Origin: JBKJUK01 sp046590705
GTDB taxonomy: Bacteria; Acidobacteriota; Thermoanaerobaculia; Gp7-AA8
Length of the DNA: 48,841 nt
NCBI GenBank assembly: GCA_046590705.1
Contig: JBKJUK010000213.1
Span: 1-48,841, forward strand
Reading direction: 5' to 3'
The stretch's first letter is position 1. Each line of letters starts with the position of its first letter. This document shows, one piece after another, positions 8,115 to 16,429 of this stretch. A program made the translations under genes and the position numbers. The notes below the pieces were generated by a model. It was not told the DNA's origin, searched no databases, and saw only the letters and a program-made list of their open reading frames with translations.

Positions 8115-10154
8115 ATGGAAACGATCATCCAGAGGGTACGGCGAAGTGGAGGCCTCATTCTCACATTCATTGGTGCCGCGATTCTGATCACTCTGAGCAT
8201 AGTCGCGGCCTGTTCTACGAAAGGCCCGTTGACTGCGAATCTATCTGGTCCTGCAGACCTGATGTCGATCGCTTCGAAGCGTGGCCTCAGTAATGAGGAT
8301 GCCGCGAGGGCACTCAAGACCTTCGTTGCTCCAGGGAAGAAAGATGACTATTTCATTTTCGCTTCGGGAGGTCATTCGGGTCAGGTGCACGTCATCGGGG
8401 CCCCATCGATGCGCCTGCTGAAAACAATTGCCGTATTCACTCCGGAGCCATGGCAGGGGTACGGATATGGCGCGGACTGGTCGGAAAAAGCACTCGCGGG
8501 TGGAGCGGGTAAGGAAGATCTCCGTTGGGGAGATTCGCATCATCCTGCGCTCTCGGAAACCAATGGCGACTACGACGGACGGTGGCTCTATATCAATGAC
8601 CGAGCAAGCGGCCGTATCGCCATGATCGATCTTTCGGATTTCCGCACCAAGCAGATCCTGCGCGTGCCAAACCTTCAGACCTCTCACGGCGGAATCTTTG
8701 CCACGCCTGATTCGAAATACGTGCATATCGCGTCGAAGGTGCCCGCGCTCAAGGAGTGGAACTCTGCGGAGGGATCAAAGGTCACCGTCGATCAGCATCT
8801 CAACAATTACGCCGATATCTATCGCGGCTATTCGACATTCCTCCGCCTGAATCCGAAGACGGGCCGCATGATGCTTGATCAGAGTTTCCAGATCGAACTG
8901 CCGCCGTATACGCAGGACCTCGCAGATGCTGGAAAAGGCCCGAGCTATGGATGGGCATTCCTGAATTCTTACAACGCCGAGATGGCGACCGGTGGAACGA
9001 GCTACGGCCGGCCAGCCATCGAAGCAGGTGCATCGAAAGGTGATTTCGACTATCTGCACATCGTCAACTGGCAGCGATGCGAGCAGTTGATCAGTGAAGG
9101 CAAGTTCAGGGTCATCAACGGCATCAAGGTGATCTCGCTCGAAACGGCAGCCGCAGAAGGCGTTCTCTATCTTGCGCCTGAGCCGCGGAGTCCTCACGGG
9201 GTCGACGTGGCGCCTGACGGTAACTACATCACAGTGTCAGGGAAGCTCGACCCGCACGCCACCGTATATGGGTTCGACAAGATCAAGAAGGCGATTGCCA
9301 ACAAACAGTTCGAAGGCAAAGACCGTTACGGCGTTCCGATTCTGAAATTCGAAGCTGTCATGGCCGGTCAGGTGGAGTTGGGGGCCGGACCTCTGCACAC
9401 TCAGTACGACGACAAGGGTCACGGCTATACGAGCCTCTTCCTCGAGAGCGCCGTGGCTAAATGGACTCTTCCGTCCGCCACCCGTCCAGAGAGCGAAGCA
9501 TTCAAGCTGGTGGACAAGATTTCCGTGCACTACAACATTGGACACCTGGCCATGCCGCACGGCGACACGATGAAGCCCCAGGGTAAATATGTCGTGGCGA
9601 TGAATAAATGGTCGATGGACCGTCACAGCAAGGTCGGCCCGCTCCATCCACAGAACTTTCAGTTGATCGATCTTGCCGGCGCGAAGATGGAACTACTCGC
9701 TGATATGCCGATCGGATTCGGCGAGCCGCACTACGCGCAGATGATCAGAGCCGACATCATCAAAGCACTTTCCATTTATCCGCTCGGGTATTCAGTGGCC
9801 GAAGACAGGAAGACATCCAACGCCATCGCCGGTGCCAAAGATGCGCGTATTGAGTACCGCCCGGGCGTCACGGAAGTCTGGATGAGTGTGATACGCAGTC
9901 AGTTCAAACCCGACATCCTGAAAGTCCGAAAAGGCGACAGGGTCATCATTCATCTGTCGAATCTCGAACAGACCGACGATGCGTCGCACGGCTTCGCGAT
10001 TCCAAACAAGAACGTCAACGTGAGTCTCGATCCGGGTGAAACCACGACCGTGGAATTCCTCGCGGATGTCCCGGGATCGTTCAGCTTCTATTGCACCGAA
10101 TTCTGCTCTGCTCTTCATCTTGAAATGCAGGGTTGGATGATCGTGGAAGGCTAA
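8115..10154 (+). CDS. nosZ: Nitrous oxide reductase, clade II (Sec-type) NosZ
   Basis: NosZ reduces N2O to N2 in the periplasm. The 679-residue protein has a seven-bladed propeller carrying the CuZ histidines: DSHHPALSETNG, TSHGGIF, SPHGVDV, LDPHATVY, GPLHTQYDD and HYNIGHLAMPHGDT. A C-terminal cupredoxin domain carries the CuA ligands in DDASHGFAIP and FYCTEFCSALHLEMQGW (two Cys, His, Met). All ligands are present. The N-terminal hydrophobic segment (about 13-32) ends in IVAAC33, which reads as a lipobox. There is an RR at 9-10 but no F/L-K Tat context, consistent with clade II export by Sec. ATG 8115 is preferred over upstream in-frame starts because AAGGAGGA precedes it. First gene of the nos operon. 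Confidence 0.97.
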   Translation: METIIQRVRRSGGLILTFIGAAILITLSIVAACSTKGPLTANLSGPADLMSIASKRGLSNEDAARALKTFVAPGKKDDYFIFASGGHSGQVHVIGAPSMRLLKTIAVFTPEPWQGYGYGADWSEKALAGGAGKEDLRWGDSHHPALSETNGDYDGRWLYINDRASGRIAMIDLSDFRTKQILRVPNLQTSHGGIFATPDSKYVHIASKVPALKEWNSAEGSKVTVDQHLNNYADIYRGYSTFLRLNPKTGRMMLDQSFQIELPPYTQDLADAGKGPSYGWAFLNSYNAEMATGGTSYGRPAIEAGASKGDFDYLHIVNWQRCEQLISEGKFRVINGIKVISLETAAAEGVLYLAPEPRSPHGVDVAPDGNYITVSGKLDPHATVYGFDKIKKAIANKQFEGKDRYGVPILKFEAVMAGQVELGAGPLHTQYDDKGHGYTSLFLESAVAKWTLPSATRPESEAFKLVDKISVHYNIGHLAMPHGDTMKPQGKYVVAMNKWSMDRHSKVGPLHPQNFQLIDLAGAKMELLADMPIGFGEPHYAQMIRADIIKALSIYPLGYSVAEDRKTSNAIAGAKDARIEYRPGVTEVWMSVIRSQFKPDILKVRKGDRVIIHLSNLEQTDDASHGFAIPNKNVNVSLDPGETTTVEFLADVPGSFSFYCTEFCSALHLEMQGWMIVEG

Positions 10155-10164
10155 CCCTTCAGAT

Positions 10165-10197
10165 GCGCAACGTTCCTGCTAAGTGGGAACGTTGCGC
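10165..10197 (+). terminator. nosZ-nosL intercistronic hairpin
   Basis: A perfect 12-bp inverted repeat (GCGCAACGTTCC and GGAACGTTGCGC) with a 9-nt loop starts 11 nt after the nosZ stop. There is no T tract after it. It could be an attenuator or a 3'-end stabiliser that raises nosZ mRNA above the downstream accessory genes. Confidence 0.55.
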
Positions 10198-10225
10198 GTC
10201 ATTCTGGGAGTTTAAGGGAACCTCA

Positions 10226-10681
10226 ATGAAAACGCCCGCAGGTATCGCTACGATGATTCTGTTATCCATGACCCTCACTGTGGGCTGCAGTCGGCAGACG
10301 ACGTTTCCTGTGATGGCCGAGGATGAGCGGGTATGCGCCAGCTGTGGAATGCTGGTGAGCGACCTCGCGTATGCCGGCGTCATTCGAATGGTTAATGGCA
10401 CCGAGCAGACGTTTGATGATCCGGTATGTCTGATCAACTTCGTACGACAAGGAAAAGGAGAGGCTGCCGCACGAATCTGGTTCCACGATTACGCTGGGGA
10501 TCTCTGGATCGACGCTTCCTCGGTGACTTTCCTGCAGCAGAAACGCTCTTCCGGGCCAATGGGTGGCGGCATCGCCGCGTATGGCAAGCGGGCGCTGGCC
10601 CTTCGCGACGCCGGAGCGATGGGCGCACGTTCGACCTCCTCTTACTCTGAACTCGTGAGAGCGAAGGGACCGCTGTCATGA
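10226..10681 (+). CDS. nosL: NosL copper-binding lipoprotein
   Basis: NosL is an outer-membrane or periplasm-facing lipoprotein that delivers Cu(I) for NosZ maturation. The 151-residue protein has a signal peptide ending in a lipobox (LTVGC21). It carries the family's copper motif C37-A-S-C40-G-M42, followed by FDDPVCLINF and WFHDYAGDLWIDA, which match the NosL core. The ATG at 10226 directly precedes the signal peptide. Its stop overlaps the start of the next gene by 4 nt (ATGA), showing translational coupling. Confidence 0.93.
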   Translation: MKTPAGIATMILLSMTLTVGCSRQTTFPVMAEDERVCASCGMLVSDLAYAGVIRMVNGTEQTFDDPVCLINFVRQGKGEAAARIWFHDYAGDLWIDASSVTFLQQKRSSGPMGGGIAAYGKRALALRDAGAMGARSTSSYSELVRAKGPLS

Positions 10682-12513
10682 CCAGATCAGGTGCTGGCCT
10701 TCTCGGACGACTTGCATTCTGTGCGGTCGCGGCTGCACTGGTGATTCTGTCGATCGGCAGACCGATCTGGACGATGAAGCTTGAAGCGCCTCAATATCCC
10801 AAGGGGCTCGAGCTGCGCGCCTACGGACAGTATCTGGAAGGCGATATTCGCGAGATCAACATACTGAATCAATACATCGGAATGAAGGATTTGTCTGCGA
10901 GGCCCGCGCCGGAGATGCGCCTCTTTCCGGTCGCACTCGGCGTGCTGTTGCTTCTACTGCTGGTGGCACCATTGAATCGCGCTTTTTACGGAGCCGCTAC
11001 GCTTTTGCTCCTTCTCTTTCCGATCGCCGTTCTCGGGGATATGCAGCATTGGTTATATCGATATGGTCATGCTCTTGATCCAGATGCACCTCTCCGTCAG
11101 GAGCCCTTCACACCACTCGTGCTGGGCATCTCCAGGATCGGCCAATTCGAATCGACGGCCCGACTTGCTGGAGGGCTCGGGCTGATCATCGCGGCCGGTG
11201 TGATTCTGCTGGTTGGATACTTCGTCATGCGCCTGTTCAGAAAGCAGTTCTGGGCGGACGTTTCCATGGCGCGTCCCATCACCGCGGCATCGATTCTCCT
11301 GCTTTCCGGCGCGGCCCTGCCTGGCGCGACACTGCAGGCACGCATCGATGCCGCACCACCACGCTCAACTGTGACCGTCGAGCGAGGCTTGTACAACGAG
11401 CGGCTCATCATTAGAAAGCCGCTCGCGCTCATCGCTCCGCATGGTGCCGTGATCGATGGCGGTGGTATCGGGAGCGTCATCACCATTGACACCGATGGGG
11501 TCGAGGTTCGCGGCTTCACGATCCGGAACAGCGGCCGCAAGACCACGGAGGAAGCCGCCGGGATCGACGTTCGCGGAAGTAACCACCGCATCGCTGGAAA
11601 TATCGTCACTGACGTTCACTTCGGCATTCATATGACGGAAGGTCACGGCAGCGTCGTCGCGAACAACGTGATTCGTCCCGGCCGCGGCGGCGGTTATCGC
11701 GCCGGTGATGGTATCAATCTCTGGTACGTAAAGAACTCGCTGTTGACCGGGAATCGTGTGTCGGCCGCGCGCGATGGTATCTACCTTTCTTTCACTGACG
11801 GCGTCATCGTGCGCCAGAACCAGATCACTCGGTCGCGCTACGGCATTCACTCTATGTTTTCCGAGAATGTGACGGTCGAGCAGAACCTCTCACGGGAAAA
11901 CCTTCTCGGGGCGGCCCTCATGAACTCGAATCGCCTGTCGTTCCGCGGCAACCGTATCGAACGAAATCGCACCGGAGCGACGGCCTACGGCATTCTGTTG
12001 AAAGACATTGGAGAGCTCGTTCTCGAAAACAACGAAATCATTCGAAACAGAATCGGCATCTACGCCGATAACGCACCCGACCGGCAGGATCGCACCGCCG
12101 TGGTTCGACGGAATCTATTTCTCGGAAACGGAACCGCTTTCGCACTGCAGAGCAATGTCAGGCTCACCGTAACCGGAAACGATGTCATCGACAACCTGTG
12201 CGAAGTCAGGAACGAGGGTGCGATGCTTTCCTCCATCTCATGGTCGCATCAGGGAGTAGGGAACTACTGGAGCGATTATCGCGGGTACGACAAGGATGCA
12301 GATGGTGTTGGTGAAACCCCTTTCACCGTGGCCGGAGTGCTCGATTACCTACTGCAGAAAAATCCGCTTGCCAGGACATTCGTTCACACGCCTGCGCACC
12401 GAGCCCTGGACGTCGCTGCGCGGATGTTTCCTCTTTTCAGGACCGATCCGCTCCTCATCGATCCGCATCCGCTGATGCGTCCGCAGCGCCATCAGCAGGG
12501 GAAAGAATCATGA
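10678..12513 (+). CDS. nosD: Fusion of a nos-cluster membrane module with NosD
   Basis: A 611-residue protein in two parts. Residues 1-195 hold a signal anchor (about 10-30), a periplasmic segment (WTMKLEAPQYPKGLELRAYG and REINILNQYIGM) and three more membrane segments (about 82-98, 103-121, 162-185). From memory, this module is a separate small gene in many clade II nos clusters. Residues 197-611 are NosD: a vestigial signal peptide (SMARPITAASILLLSGAALP) and then right-handed beta-helix (CASH) repeats such as DGVEVRGFTIRNS and NSLLTGNRVS, plus the NYWSDYRGYDKDADGVGETP segment typical of NosD. NosD works with NosF and NosY in CuZ assembly. The frame is continuous through M197 (11266), where a weak GGCGGA could still allow a separate start. 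It overlaps nosF by 4 nt. Confidence 0.9.
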   Translation: MTRSGAGLLGRLAFCAVAAALVILSIGRPIWTMKLEAPQYPKGLELRAYGQYLEGDIREINILNQYIGMKDLSARPAPEMRLFPVALGVLLLLLLVAPLNRAFYGAATLLLLLFPIAVLGDMQHWLYRYGHALDPDAPLRQEPFTPLVLGISRIGQFESTARLAGGLGLIIAAGVILLVGYFVMRLFRKQFWADVSMARPITAASILLLSGAALPGATLQARIDAAPPRSTVTVERGLYNERLIIRKPLALIAPHGAVIDGGGIGSVITIDTDGVEVRGFTIRNSGRKTTEEAAGIDVRGSNHRIAGNIVTDVHFGIHMTEGHGSVVANNVIRPGRGGGYRAGDGINLWYVKNSLLTGNRVSAARDGIYLSFTDGVIVRQNQITRSRYGIHSMFSENVTVEQNLSRENLLGAALMNSNRLSFRGNRIERNRTGATAYGILLKDIGELVLENNEIIRNRIGIYADNAPDRQDRTAVVRRNLFLGNGTAFALQSNVRLTVTGNDVIDNLCEVRNEGAMLSSISWSHQGVGNYWSDYRGYDKDADGVGETPFTVAGVLDYLLQKNPLARTFVHTPAHRALDVAARMFPLFRTDPLLIDPHPLMRPQRHQQGKES

Positions 12514-13151
12514 TCAGGATTCGGAACCTCTGGAAATCGTTCGGCAGCTACGACGTGCTCGCCGGTGTCTCACTGCATATTCGCAAGGGTGAATTCGTCG
12601 CTTTGCTCGGAGCGAATGGAGCAGGGAAGTCGACGCTGATGAGTTGCATCCTCGGCGTCACGGGGTACGAAGGAGAGATCGAGGTAGCAGGGCTCGATCC
12701 GAGTCGCGAGGGAAGGCGGACGCGGGGAATGATCGGCTACATGCCCCAGCAGGGGAGTCTCCATACCGACCTCACCACGCTCGAGACGCTCGACTTCTAT
12801 GCTTCCTTTCGCCGCATCAGGACCGATCGAATGGAGATGCTGCGCGAAGCCAGACTCGCCGAGCACGCCGGCAAACGCGTCGGCGAGCTGTCGGGTGGGA
12901 TGCAGCAGCGTCTCGCGTTCGCGATTGCACGCCTCGGTAAGCCTCCGCTACTACTGCTCGACGAGCCTTCAGCCAGTCTGGATCGCGAGAGCAAGCGGAC
13001 GATGCTGGCACTGCTGAAAGAGCTGGCCAGCGGGGGGTCAACGATTTTACTGGCGACGCACCTGGAACAGGAACTGGCCGAAAGCGCAGATCGTTTCATC
13101 GTGCTCGAAGACGGCCGGCTCGCTGGCGAGCGAATGGGCCAGGTCGCGTGA
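12510..13151 (+). CDS. nosF: NosF ABC transporter ATPase
   Basis: The cytosolic ATPase of the NosDFY complex, which supports copper/sulfur site assembly of NosZ. The 213-residue protein has Walker A GANGAGKST, the Q-loop region GYMPQQG, signature LSGGMQQR, Walker B LLLLDEPSASLD and the switch histidine in LLATHLEQE. It is somewhat shorter than many NosF proteins (about 300) but complete as a nucleotide-binding domain. The start overlaps the nosD stop, and nosY follows after 16 nt. Confidence 0.93.
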   Translation: MIRIRNLWKSFGSYDVLAGVSLHIRKGEFVALLGANGAGKSTLMSCILGVTGYEGEIEVAGLDPSREGRRTRGMIGYMPQQGSLHTDLTTLETLDFYASFRRIRTDRMEMLREARLAEHAGKRVGELSGGMQQRLAFAIARLGKPPLLLLDEPSASLDRESKRTMLALLKELASGGSTILLATHLEQELAESADRFIVLEDGRLAGERMGQVA

Positions 13152-13167
13152 GCTGCAAGGACAGACG

Positions 13168-14085
13168 ATGAATCCCGTTACGAAAAAAGAAATCAGAGAC
13201 ACCCTCCGCAATCGCTGGATCGTCGGCTACGCCTCAATTCTGGGGATTCTGGGATTTGCCGCAGCCTGGTATGGCTTGAAAACAACTGGCGGGCTGGCCG
13301 TGCAGATGCTGGGACGGACCACGGCCACCATTACGAACTTATCGTTGATGGTAGCTCCGCTGGTCGCCTTGATTCTGGGTGCCTCCACGATCGCTTCAGA
13401 GCGCGACAAAGGGACGTTGCAGAGACTACTCGCGCAACCGCATTCTTCCTCCGAACTGCTGCTGTCGAAATACCGGGGGCTTTTTCTAGCGCTTGCCGCG
13501 GCGACGGTTTGCGGGTTCTCTCCCGCAGCGGTGATGGTCGGTATCGTTGCAGGGCCAGCATCGCTGGCGTACTTTCTAATTTTTCCTCTCTTCACGCTCA
13601 TGCTTATCGCGTCGATGTCCGCGGTCGGCATCCTGATTTCAGCAACCGCCAGTACGACTTCCAAAGCACTCGGATCGGCGATCATGGCCTGGTTCGCATT
13701 CGTTCTTCTCTATGACCTGCTTCTGATCGGGACTCTGATGGTTTCCTCGATTTCTCCGCAGGTGCTCATTGGCCTGGTCATCGCGAATCCGGTGGATGCG
13801 GTCCGGATACTGGTCATTCTCGTGCTCGAGCCCGATCTGTACGCGCTCGGCCCTGCTGGCGCAGCACTCATAACGACATTCGGTCGTGCCGGCGCGGGAG
13901 TTCTGTTGCTGACGATCATCGCCCTGTGGGTTGTGGTTCCACTCTGGCTGGCCCCGCGGAGATTTCATGCACTGCTCTATGCGCGGAAATCCCGCAGCGA
14001 CGGCCCCGACCCAGCCACAAATCGAGTGTGCATTCAAACATTGCCGTCCGACGCGGCACCCGCGGCCAAAGGAGTTTTTGAATGA
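13168..14085 (+). CDS. nosY: NosY ABC transporter permease
   Basis: The membrane permease partner of NosF. It has 305 residues and about six hydrophobic segments. The N terminus (MNPVTKKEIRDTLRNRWIV) and STIASERDKGTLQRLLAQP are standard for NosY/ABC-2 permeases, the latter being the coupling-helix region that contacts the ATPase. AAGGACAG precedes the ATG. The gene ends with a 4-nt overlap onto the cytochrome gene, which ties the cytochrome to the nos operon. Confidence 0.93.
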   Translation: MNPVTKKEIRDTLRNRWIVGYASILGILGFAAAWYGLKTTGGLAVQMLGRTTATITNLSLMVAPLVALILGASTIASERDKGTLQRLLAQPHSSSELLLSKYRGLFLALAAATVCGFSPAAVMVGIVAGPASLAYFLIFPLFTLMLIASMSAVGILISATASTTSKALGSAIMAWFAFVLLYDLLLIGTLMVSSISPQVLIGLVIANPVDAVRILVILVLEPDLYALGPAGAALITTFGRAGAGVLLLTIIALWVVVPLWLAPRRFHALLYARKSRSDGPDPATNRVCIQTLPSDAAPAAKGVFE

Positions 14086-14567
14086 ATCATTTTGCAGGAC
14101 TAGTCATCGTCTCTGCCGTGGTGCTGCTCACTGCCTGTGGCGGGGGGGAAAAGAAGCGCCCGGCTTCCAGGCCTGCAGCCGAAAGCGGCGTGGGAGCATC
14201 CTCACCGGGGTGGCCAGACGTGAGCACCGCTTCGAGTTCCGGCACGCCGGCTCCTGCGGTCGCTGCGTCGGCAGCCGACCCGGTAAAAGGCGCGAAGCTG
14301 TTCGCGGGAACCTGCGCTGCGTGTCACGGCCCGCTGGGGAAGGGCGATGGGCCAGGCGCTGCGAATCTCGACCCGAAACCGCGCGACTTTAGTGACAAGG
14401 TTTACATGGCCACCCTGAAGGATGCTGAGATTCAGAACACCATCAAGTATGGGGGTGCTATGAAAGCTATGCCCCAGATGCCTTCACACCCCTGGTTCTC
14501 CGATCCGGATCTGGCCAGCCTCGTCGCGCACGTTCGAAGCCTGAGCGCGGCGAAGGGAGAGAAGTAA
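14082..14567 (+). CDS. Lipoprotein monohaem cytochrome c, nos operon
   Basis: A 161-residue protein with a lipobox at LLTAC19, then a low-complexity Ala/Ser/Pro linker to about residue 65, then a small class I cytochrome c domain. Haem is attached at C78-A-A-C81-H82, and a Met-rich stretch (MKAMPQMPSHPW) supplies the likely sixth ligand. The cytochrome would face the periplasm on a lipid anchor and, by position at the end of the nos operon, is the probable electron donor to NosZ. Clade II nos clusters often carry such c-type cytochromes. Electron donation is inferred from context only. Confidence 0.9.
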   Translation: MNHFAGLVIVSAVVLLTACGGGEKKRPASRPAAESGVGASSPGWPDVSTASSSGTPAPAVAASAADPVKGAKLFAGTCAACHGPLGKGDGPGAANLDPKPRDFSDKVYMATLKDAEIQNTIKYGGAMKAMPQMPSHPWFSDPDLASLVAHVRSLSAAKGEK

Positions 14568-14597
14568 GGATCCGAGACTTTGCGGCAGAGGGTTCTA

Positions 14598-14627
14598 CCT
14601 TCACGCGAAACATTCTTCGTGTGAAGG
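14598..14627 (+). terminator. Hairpin after the nos operon
   Basis: A 12-bp stem (CCTTCACGCGAA and TTCGTGTGAAGG, one G-U pair) with a 6-nt loop, 31 nt after the cytochrome stop. No T tract follows. It probably marks the 3' end of the nos transcript and separates it from the regulator gene. Confidence 0.55.
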
Positions 14628-14668
14628 AAAGCCCTGACCCGGGCAGAGGGGAGGTTCTCCCGGAGGGA

Positions 14669-14706
14669 TGTGACGTTCGTCACCTGCACGTGTGACATGG
14701 CGCCTC
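14669..14706. promoter_or_regulatory. Predicted Crp/Fnr operators before the regulator gene
   Basis: TGTGA-N6-TCACC at 14669-14684 contains a perfect dyad (GTGAC-GTTC-GTCAC). A second TGTGA half-site starts at 14691, exactly 22 bp further on. The regulator gene starts at 14755. The layout suggests autoregulation and shares its spacing with the sites before nosZ. Confidence 0.55.
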
Positions 14707-14754
14707 AGCGCGAGAAGTGGCGAAGCCTATCGTTGTGGGACAGAGGAGTCATGA

Positions 14755-15477
14755 ATGCCAGCCCCCTACAACCTTTCGCTGAACTACGACTGTGTGAAAT
14801 GCAAACTGAGAAGCGCGACGGTTTTCTGCAATCTTCCCGAGGCGGAGATCCGCCAGCTCGATAGCATGAAGTTCACCAGCGCCTATCCGAAAGGATCTGT
14901 TCTTTTCGTAGAACAGCAGGAGCCGCGTGGCATTTACATAGTCTGCTCGGGAAAGGTAAAGCTCACCGCATCGAGTTCCGAAGGAAGGACGCTGATTCTC
15001 AGCATTGCTGAACCGGGCGAAGTTCTCGGTCTGAGCGCGTCAATTCTAGGTACTCCTTACGAGGTCACTGCCGAAACTCTCGAGCCCTGTCAGATCAACT
15101 TCATCAAGCGCGAGGACTTTTCAGGTTTCATGGCCGGATCGCCTGAGGTTTGCATGCGGACGGCGCAGTCGCTCAGCACGAAGTATCACGACGCGCAGAA
15201 AGAAATCCGCTCTTTCGGTCTCGCACAGTCTGCCATTGAACGCCTGGCCCGACTTCTTCTGCAATGGTCCTCGGGTCCGCATGGTGATGCAGGAAACGGT
15301 GGCATTCGGATCCAGGTACTCCTCACCCAGGGGGAAATCGCGCAACTGATCGGCACCACTCGCGAGACCGTGACCCGGTTACTGAGTGGACTCCGGAGAA
15401 AGGGAATTCTTCAGATCAAAGGCTCCACATTCACCCTGCTCGATAAGCCAGCGCTCGAAGCGCTCATTACGACTTGA
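14755..15477 (+). CDS. Crp/Fnr-family regulator, possible Fe-S or redox sensor
   Basis: A 240-residue protein with an N-terminal cysteine cluster (C13-x2-C16-x8-C25), a cyclic-nucleotide-like beta-roll (about 40-125, with a further Cys at 64 and C112), a dimerisation helix and a C-terminal winged helix. The four-Cys layout recalls the [4Fe-4S] ligands of FNR (three N-terminal Cys plus one near 120), though the spacing differs. The recognition helix TTRETVTRLLSGL has the R-E-x-x-x-R pattern of CRP rather than the E-x-x-S-R of FNR, which predicts TGTGA-type sites, and such sites are present nearby. It sits directly after the nos operon and is its most likely regulator. Confidence 0.92.
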   Translation: MPAPYNLSLNYDCVKCKLRSATVFCNLPEAEIRQLDSMKFTSAYPKGSVLFVEQQEPRGIYIVCSGKVKLTASSSEGRTLILSIAEPGEVLGLSASILGTPYEVTAETLEPCQINFIKREDFSGFMAGSPEVCMRTAQSLSTKYHDAQKEIRSFGLAQSAIERLARLLLQWSSGPHGDAGNGGIRIQVLLTQGEIAQLIGTTRETVTRLLSGLRRKGILQIKGSTFTLLDKPALEALITT

Positions 15478-15797
15478 TGACGACATCGATGACGCCCTCA
15501 TCTTCCGCAGCAGGAGTACCGTCGAAAGCTCTTTCCTGTTGTCTCCACGGCTCGGATCAGCACAAGCTAATCGGATTGTGCGTCGAGGACATTCATTATC
15601 CGAACGAAGAGCCCCCCTGCCTTTGCGACGGCATGACGCTCGGGAAAGAGAGTGGCGCCTGCGAAGGATGTGGCCATGAGTTCTCGCAACATCGTGTGAT
15701 GAGAGTGTGTGGCCCGCTTACGGGTGTGTGCGGGTGTCTCACCTGGGCCTTGACAGAAAATTCGCCCTTTAGCGGGCATGCTCTCGCGGGGCGGTGA
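15477..15797 (+). CDS. Small cysteine-rich protein, unknown
   Basis: A 106-residue reading frame whose ATG overlaps the regulator stop by one base, so it could be translationally coupled. It has eleven Cys, including CLCDG, CEGCGHEF (CxxCGH, zinc-ribbon-like) and VCGCL, plus several His. Codon choice in the central part looks coding. There is no signal peptide. I recognise no family; a metal-binding or redox role is possible. It could also be a chance frame, since the last 30 residues look unstructured. Confidence 0.45.
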   Translation: MTTSMTPSSSAAGVPSKALSCCLHGSDQHKLIGLCVEDIHYPNEEPPCLCDGMTLGKESGACEGCGHEFSQHRVMRVCGPLTGVCGCLTWALTENSPFSGHALAGR

Positions 15798-15955
15798 ACC
15801 CTGTCTCTACTGCTTTGACCTTTCTTGTACCTGTGTGAGTGAAAGCTTTTCTTACAAGCGTGAATGACGAGAGTATTGTGTGCCTGGACGGGCGGCGACC
15901 CTCACCATCTAGGTCGCGCCGCTGTTCCGAGCAGCAGCACATTGTCAGGTACGGC

Positions 15956-16429
15956 TCACTCCGCTGGATGCTGATGCTGACTCGTCGCACCATGCACCTT
16001 ACGGGAGATGGCGCGGGAGTCACGAATTGCGGCATACCAGCCAACTATGTCGCGACTCAGCAACTGCAACGCCGCTACGAACAGCGCTGGATCGGCGTAA
16101 AGTGCTTCCAGAAGCTCATCGCGTGAGACGAACTCGAGCCTGCAACGCACTGCCGTCCTGGCCGTGAACTCACACACGCGATCCGAGAAAATAGAGTCGA
16201 GGCCGAGGGTTTCACCGGGAAGGGCAAGGCGTGGAGTGAGACGTTCCCCTGAGAGTAGATCGATGGAAAGGTTCACCCGGCCTTCACTGACCAGATAGGC
16301 GCCTTCGGGATTCGTTCCGCGGCTGAACAAGACCGTTCCCTTCGGGACATTGCGCCGCTGGCCTCGTGCAAACCGAAGCATCAGACGCGTCCGAGCGTCG
16401 CTGTCGATGAGTTCTGGAGTTGTGATCAT
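15956..16429 (-). CDS. Cyclic-nucleotide-binding-domain protein lacking HTH
   Basis: A 157-residue protein whose first 120 residues are a Crp/Fnr-type beta-roll: VPKGTVLFSRGTNPEGAYLV, then SEGRVNLSIDLLSGERLTPR and PGETLGLDSIF. The helix that should lead to the DNA-binding domain starts (ALFVAALQLLSRDIVGWYAA), but the protein ends shortly after it with no winged helix. It is either a truncated regulator or a free-standing sensor/dimerisation partner. It converges on the Cys-rich ORF and faces the full-length regulator, and a perfect GTGAT-N4-ATCAC dyad lies 167 nt upstream of its start. Confidence 0.82.
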   Translation of the reverse strand: MITTPELIDSDARTRLMLRFARGQRRNVPKGTVLFSRGTNPEGAYLVSEGRVNLSIDLLSGERLTPRLALPGETLGLDSIFSDRVCEFTARTAVRCRLEFVSRDELLEALYADPALFVAALQLLSRDIVGWYAAIRDSRAISRKVHGATSQHQHPAE

